Shown piece after piece: positions 59,371-64,000 of a stretch of 64,000 nucleotides of DNA; the stretch's first letter is position 1, and every line of letters starts with the position of its first letter. The stretch is taken from NCBI GenBank assembly GCA_028571685.1, contig CM053146.1, positions 110,893,431 through 110,957,430 on the forward strand. The letters run 5' to 3'. This stretch comes from Heterohyrax brucei (taxonomy: Eukaryota; Chordata; Mammalia; Hyracoidea; Procaviidae). The translations under genes were made by a program, and so were the position numbers. The notes beneath the pieces are model-generated. The model saw nothing but the letters and a program-made list of their open reading frames with translations, made no database searches and was not told the origin of the DNA.

Positions 59371-59878
59371 GTGATGGTTAAGACTGTGTGTCAACTTGGC
59401 TGGGCCATGGTTCTCAGTGTTTTGGCAGTTGTACAATGTGATCACTGCCATGATGGAATGTGCTGTGGTACTGGCAGGGGTGAAACCTGTGGTGGCTCAC
59501 TGCCCCCCAGCCTTCATCTCTCCACCTTTTCCCACTTCCTTCCTTCCTGCTTAACTTGACAAGGTTTTGGGCTTGAGGTTCCAGCAGCTGCCACTCTCTT
59601 GTCTTCTGACATTTGGTTCTTGGTACATGAGCTAGCAGCTTACCTGTCAATCTTGGGATTCATCAATCTTCACAGCCTGCAAGAAGGAACCCTGTTCTCT
59701 GACCTACCAACCTTGAGTTTGGCAGCTCCTGTGGCTGGAATAGGCTTGTATCTTGATCCAGGATTTAGGACATTTCAGCTTCTGCAATTATGTGAGTTGT
59801 TTCCTTGATACAAATATCACACTATACAATTTATATGCATTACTGGTTTTGCTTCTCTAGAGAACCCAGCCTAAGACA
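59371..59878 (+). mobile_element. 3' LTR of the ERV-L remnant
   Basis: Runs TGTGATGG (59371) to CCTAAGACA (59878), 508 bp. Begins 'tgtgatggttaagactgtgt', close in wording to MLT2-type ERV-L LTRs, and ends 'tctctagagaacccagcc'. It follows the dUTPase-encoding region directly, so it is the 3' LTR. Confidence 0.85.
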
Positions 59879-59934
59879 CTAGTGCTCTTTAGATTACAAG
59901 ATAAATTATACTATTTTGTAACTTCTATAGTTTT

Positions 59935-60200
59935 GAAATACAGTGTGAGGTATGAGTCCCAACTACATTCTTTTGCATATAGTGATCCAGTCCTGGCATC
60001 ATTTATTAAAGAGACTAATCTTTTCCCCATTGAATGGAATTGGCCCCATTGAAAATCAGTTGATCCTAGGTGTTTCTAGGCTCTCAATTCTATTCCATTG
60101 TTCTAAATGTCTATACTTACGCCACTACTAGACTATTAATTACTGTGGCTTGAGAATATTTTGAAATCAGGAAGTGTGAGTTCTACGAATTGTAATGTGA
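59935..60200 (-). repeat. old L1 fragment, antisense
   Basis: Plus strand 'tcaattctattccattgttc' and 'attttgaaatcaggaagtgt' are the usual complement of old L1 3' UTR or ORF2 tail sequence. Confidence 0.65.
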
Positions 60201-60224
60201 GAACCATGGATCTTCACAAAATTC

Positions 60225-60885
60225 CAAGGAAAATTATTGAGCGCTGGTAGAAAACAGTTTGGCAGTTCCTCAAAAAGTTACACATAGAGTTTCCACATGA
60301 TCCATCAGTTCTACTCTTAGGTACATACTCAAGAGTACTGAAAACACATGTTCACATAAAAAAGGAAACAAAAAAACATCTTGCACACAAATGGACACAT
60401 GAACATTATTCATAATAGCCAAGAAGTAGAAACAACCCAAATGTGCATCAACTGGTTCATATATGAATACAATGTGTTATAACTATACAATGAAATATTA
60501 TTCAGCAATAAAAAGGAGTGAAATGTGGATGCACGCTACAACATGAATGAAAATCAAGAACATGATAATTGGAAGATGTCAGACTCCAAAGATGTTATAT
60601 TGATTGACCATTACGCAATGTTGAGAATAGGCAAATCTACAAAGACAGAAAGTAGATCAGTTGTTGCCAAGGGCTATCAGAGAATAAGGGAGTTGAGAAT
60701 GCTGGCTAATGGGTATGAGGTTTCTTTTGGGAGGTAATAAATGTGTTCTAAAATTAATCATGGTGATGGATGCACAACTCCGTGAATATAGTAAAGACCA
60801 TTAAATTGTACACTTAAAGTGAATAAATTGTGTGGTATGTGAACTAAATGTCAGTGAAGCTGTTAAAAAGTAAACCTTGTAAACT
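60225..60885 (+). repeat. old L1 (L1ME-like) 3' end, sense
   Basis: Contains 'aatggacacatgaacattat', 'aatagccaagaagtagaaac', 'tgaaatattattcagcaata' and 'tggttgccaagggc'-type wording, the ordinary L1M 3' end in sense. The 70-codon frame at 60525 is part of it. Confidence 0.8.
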
Positions 60886-61062
60886 ATCAATCAACATTTA
60901 TTAAAATGCTATACTTTTAAAATAGCATGGCACATGAACAATGAATATTATTTTACAGAGAGAAAACAAGAAACATCTGGTCATCGCTTTTATTTATGAT
61001 AATCTCTCCTTTAGGAAGAAGTGTTAAAAGCTATATATGAGAGAATGTATTCAGCTAATTAC

Positions 61063-61168
61063 CTCAGTGTCTTTATGTTCCAATGCTGGGGTAAGAATGC
61101 TTTCTAAATAGTTAGCTTTTTCTGCCCATGTTTTCAAATTTCTATATTCTTTTTTCATTTTTTCCAAC
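61063..61168 (-). CDS. exon 1 (of those seen) of the minus-strand gene
   Basis: 106 nt between a strong acceptor ('cttttttctttcttcag') and donor GAG|gtaatt. Only one frame is open: one base completing an upstream codon, then 35 residues starting LEKMKKEYRNLKTWAEKANY and ending ALEHKDTE, in phase 0 for exon 2. The sequence is charged, with spaced Leu/Tyr/Trp, and looks like a coiled coil. Earlier exons must lie beyond 61168; none was found to 64000, which is almost all transposon-derived. Gene identity unknown; a cytoskeletal or sperm/cilium protein is a guess from composition only. Confidence 0.7.
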
Positions 61169-61263
61169 CTGAAGAAAGAAAAAAAGCCTGTAGATGAAAA
61201 AGCAAATGGCACAATATAAAAGACTTACAGAAGAATATATACAGTAATGAGAAAATTAGTAAA

Positions 61264-62595
61264 GATGTTTTCGTGTTAGATGCTATCAAACTTAGTTCCG
61301 ACTCTTAGTGACCCTATGTACAACAGAACAAAACCCTGTCCAGTCCTGAGCCATCCCCATGATCACTGCTGTGTTAAGCTCATTGTTGCAGACACTGTGC
61401 CAATCCATCTTATTGAGGGTTGTCATGGATTAAATTGTGCTCCCCCCCAAAATGTGTAGGAATTCAGCTGAGCCATGAATCTCAGTATTGTGTGATATTC
61501 CTTTATGTAAATGCAGTAAACCCTGCCTCTATGATGTTAACTAGGGAGGATAGGCTGCAGCTGTGTTGGTGAGGCAGGATTCAGTGTGTTGAATTGTATT
61601 GTGCCTGGAGGCAATCTCTTGAAATATAAAAGAAAGAAGCTAGCAGAGAGAGTTGGAACCTCAAACCACCTAGAAGCAGTGCTGGGAGCATCTTTTGGAA
61701 AGGACCTGGGGTCCCTGCACCCATAAGCTCCTAGTCCAGGGGAAGATCGATGACGAGGACTTTCTTTTAGAGCCAGTAGAGAAAGCTTTCCCCTGGAGCT
61801 GATACCCTGAATTTGGACTTTTAGCTTACTAGACTGGGGTAAAATAAAATTTTTCTTTTTAAAGCCATTCACTTGTGGCATTTCTGTTAAAGCAGCAGCA
61901 GATGACTAAGACAAGGCTCTTCCTTATTTTTGTTGACCCTCTACTTTACCAAGCAGAAAGTCCTTCTCCAGGGGCTGTCCCCATTGATAACATGTCCAAA
62001 GTATGTGAGATAAAGTCTCATTATCCTTGTTTTTCAGGTGTATCCTGGTTGTACTTCTTCCCAAATGCATTTATTCTTTCATTTGGTAATCCATATTATA
62101 TGTAATATTCTTTGCCAGAACCACAGTTTAAAGGTATTAATTCTTCTTTGGTCTTCTTTATTCACTGACCAGCTTTCACATGCATTGAAAGCATCACAGC
62201 TTGGGTCAGATCCACTTTAGTCCTCAATGTGAAATCTTTGCTCTTTAATACTTTAAAGAGATCTTTTGCAGCAGATTTCCTCCAATGCAATTTCTTGACT
62301 GCTGCTTCCATGGTTGTTGATTGTCAGTGTAAGAAAAATGAAACCCTAGACAACTTTAATCTTTTCTCCATTTATCATGATGTTGCTTATTGGTCCAGTT
62401 GGATGAATTTTTGTTTTCTTTATGTTGAGATACAATCCACACTGAAGCACTTTAGTAAGTGCTTCAAGTCCTTTCCACCTTCAGCCAGTAAGGCTGTGTC
62501 ATCTGTGTAAAATAGGTTGTTAATGAATCTTTCTCCAGTCCTGATGCCCTATTTTTCTTCATATAGCTCAGCTTCTCAGATTATTTGCTTCCCTA
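61264..62595 (-). mobile_element. RTE (BovB-type) 3' half, antisense, split by an LTR
   Basis: The plus strand follows the same order as 42760-43640: 'tagttccgactcttagtgac', 'acaacagaacaaaaccctgt', 'ttgataacatgtccaaagta', 'ttgactgctgcttccatggt', 'aggttgttaatgaatctttc'. The LTR at 61421-61913 interrupts it near the 3' end. The open frames inside are shadows. At about 62595 the orientation flips. Confidence 0.85.
61421..61913 (+). mobile_element. solo type A LTR inside the RTE
   Basis: Runs TGTCATGG to TAAGACA, 493 bp. Flanks 'agggt' (61416-61420) and 'aggct' (61914-61918) are a one-mismatch 5-bp duplication. Deleting the insert restores the RTE phrase 'attgagggt-cttcc', as in the copy at 42900. 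Confidence 0.88.
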
Positions 62596-62597
62596 TG

Positions 62598-62780
62598 CAT
62601 CTGTCAATTTATTGTACTGTGGGGGCATGTGTGTTGCTGTGATGCTGGAAGCTATGCTACCCAAATTCAAATACCAGCAGGGTCAACCACGACAGGCAGA
62701 TTTCAGCTAAGCTTCCAGACTAAGACAGACTAGAACGAAGGACTTGGCAACCTACTTCCAAAAAAAATTAGCCAATGAAT
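62598..62780 (+). mobile_element. RTE 5' segment in inverted orientation
   Basis: 'ttgctgtgatgctggaagct' to 'gactaagacagactagaacg' is the reverse complement of 45740-45935, the 5' end of the full-length RTE. It therefore runs in sense next to the antisense 3' half at 61264-62595. Confidence 0.7.
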
Positions 62781-62789
62781 AGTAAAGAT

Positions 62790-64000
62790 ACAGGAGATTT
62801 GAATTCAATTAATATAATTGATCTAACCAACATGTAAGCCAATGAATAACCAATTGGCATACACTTCCAAGTCTACACAGGACATTTACGGCTATGGATC
62901 ATTTTATAAGCTATCAAGCAATTCTCAACAAAGTTCAAGGAATCAGTAACACACAAACTATGTACTTAGATCACAATTAAATTACCTTAGAAGTCAAATA
63001 AAACAATACATTAGAAAAATCCTTATATATTTGGGAATTAAAAACACATTTCTAAATAATTCAAGGTCAAGATTATATTATAAAAGACAATATAAAATTT
63101 TAGAACTAAGCAATATAAAACTCATGAGTGGTGCAGTGAAAGTGGAATGTAAAATATCTTTAAATACTTATATTAAAAAAGGGGAGAAGCTAACAATAAG
63201 TTAAGCATCTAACTTGAGAAGAAAAAGAATAAACCTAAAGAAAGTAAATAACAAAGAAAATACAAAAATAATGAAATGGAAAAGATACACTACAAAGTAT
63301 TAAAACAATCATTTTTTAAGAAACTCTAACAAAACTGATGAACTTTTCACAAGACTTACCAAGAAAAAGAGAAGAAATATACCTAATATCAGGGGGACAA
63401 TTGACAAATACAGATAAAGCACAGATAACAGCTCAGGAGAATATTAGGGATACTCTAATCAAATAAATTTGAGAACTTAAACAACATGAACAAATTTCTA
63501 GAAAAATACAGCTAGCCAAAGAGTCTTAAAAAGAAATGAAGAGTGTAATTTAAGGAATTTGAATCTTTAGCCAAATGAGTAGTTAACAAACTTTCCCAGA
63601 GATAAAACATTAGGCCACCTAACTTTACAAGTAAGTTCTAGCAAACATTCAAATTGTATAAACTCTTCCCAGTCTTAGGAAAAGGGGGAATGTTTCCCAA
63701 TTCATTCCATAAAGCCACTATGGCCTTGATAATAAAATATGACAAAGAAATTACATTTTTTTTAAAAAGGAAAATTACAGACAAAATTCAAACATGAACA
63801 TAGATACAAGAGAAAATGATACAACACACAAAAGGACAAATAAATTAGACTTTAAAACTCTGAAATGAGCTGAAGGAACTTAAAAAAAAAGAAAAGGAAA
63901 AATAATTTCAGAATGAAGACTAAACCAGAAGAAACATATGTGAAAGAAGACAACAAACAATGCCTTAAGAGAAATAGCAAGTGAAAAAGATAAAATTTAA
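62790..64000 (+). pseudogene. old L1 ORF2 fragment (to window end)
   Basis: Strongly diverged ORF2 sequence: endonuclease end near 62880-63060 ('tatttgggaattaaaaacac'), then 'aactgatgaacttttcac' and 'acatgaacaaatttctagaa', then RT-region wording ('aattcattccataaagccac', 'gccttgataat') towards 63800. Frames are destroyed. It continues past the window edge. Confidence 0.7.

Noticed and set aside
1-64000. Search for bacterial-type systems, CRISPR arrays or operons
   Set aside because: No regularly spaced direct repeats with unique spacers and no dense same-strand coding; the window is a transposon-rich mammalian locus.

Overview
This is a mammalian nuclear window, almost certainly from an afrotherian (elephant-like; hyrax or sirenian not excluded). 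At least fourteen tRNA-derived SINEs carry the afrotherian AfroSINE signature (tRNA-like head with 'gtggttaagagct', body 'tgctccttggaaactc', tail 'gagtcggaatcgactc'). They sit among L1 elements with a shared Afrotheria-type 3' UTR, an RTE/BovB-type LINE, and many 480-525 bp MaLR/ERVL-like LTRs. There is no prokaryotic gene, CRISPR array, rRNA or functional tRNA gene. Family names come from pattern recognition without a repeat library.

Layout. 1-2408: intron-like sequence, one AfroSINE with a perfect 13-bp target duplication, and antisense L1 fragments. 2409-25095: a nest of four sense-strand L1s. L1-A (2409-5211, resuming 17405-20245) is split by L1-B (5212-10212) and L1-C (10213-17404); L1-D (20246-25095) follows. 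Six LTR-type insertions and two AfroSINEs interrupt them. 25095-37600: LTR elements, including a complete MaLR-like element (LTR-internal-LTR, 26805-29164) with another LTR inside its 3' LTR, old MIRs, and two small exons. 37600-53800: L1 and RTE pieces, a nearly full-length RTE (42752-45935, minus), and degraded retrovirus-like sequence with two copies of a pol-like module. 53800-61170: four more exons, interleaved with mariner, ERV-L and MaLR insertions. 61260-64000: an inverted RTE copy and an old L1.

The only host gene I can support lies on the minus strand. Six small exons (61063-61168, 56580-56652, 55173-55216, 53820-54245, 37197-37254, 31855-31898) each have AG and GT splice sites, and each is open essentially only in the frame its neighbours require. 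The first four join into 215 residues ending at a stop. A second donor inside exon 4 keeps phase and would instead lead to the two distal exons, so two alternative 3' ends are likely. The protein is hydrophilic, begins with a coiled-coil-like stretch and continues in a Pro/Ser/Lys-rich disordered tail. I do not recognise the gene.

Everything else is transposon archaeology. The most informative items are a tandem-monomer L1 5' UTR, an LTR insertion whose 5' LTR is reduced to 29 bp yet is flanked by a 5-bp duplication, two inverted duplications (L1 3' UTR and mariner), a twin-priming-like RTE inversion, and an ERV-L remnant with integrase, dUTPase and 3' LTR in order.
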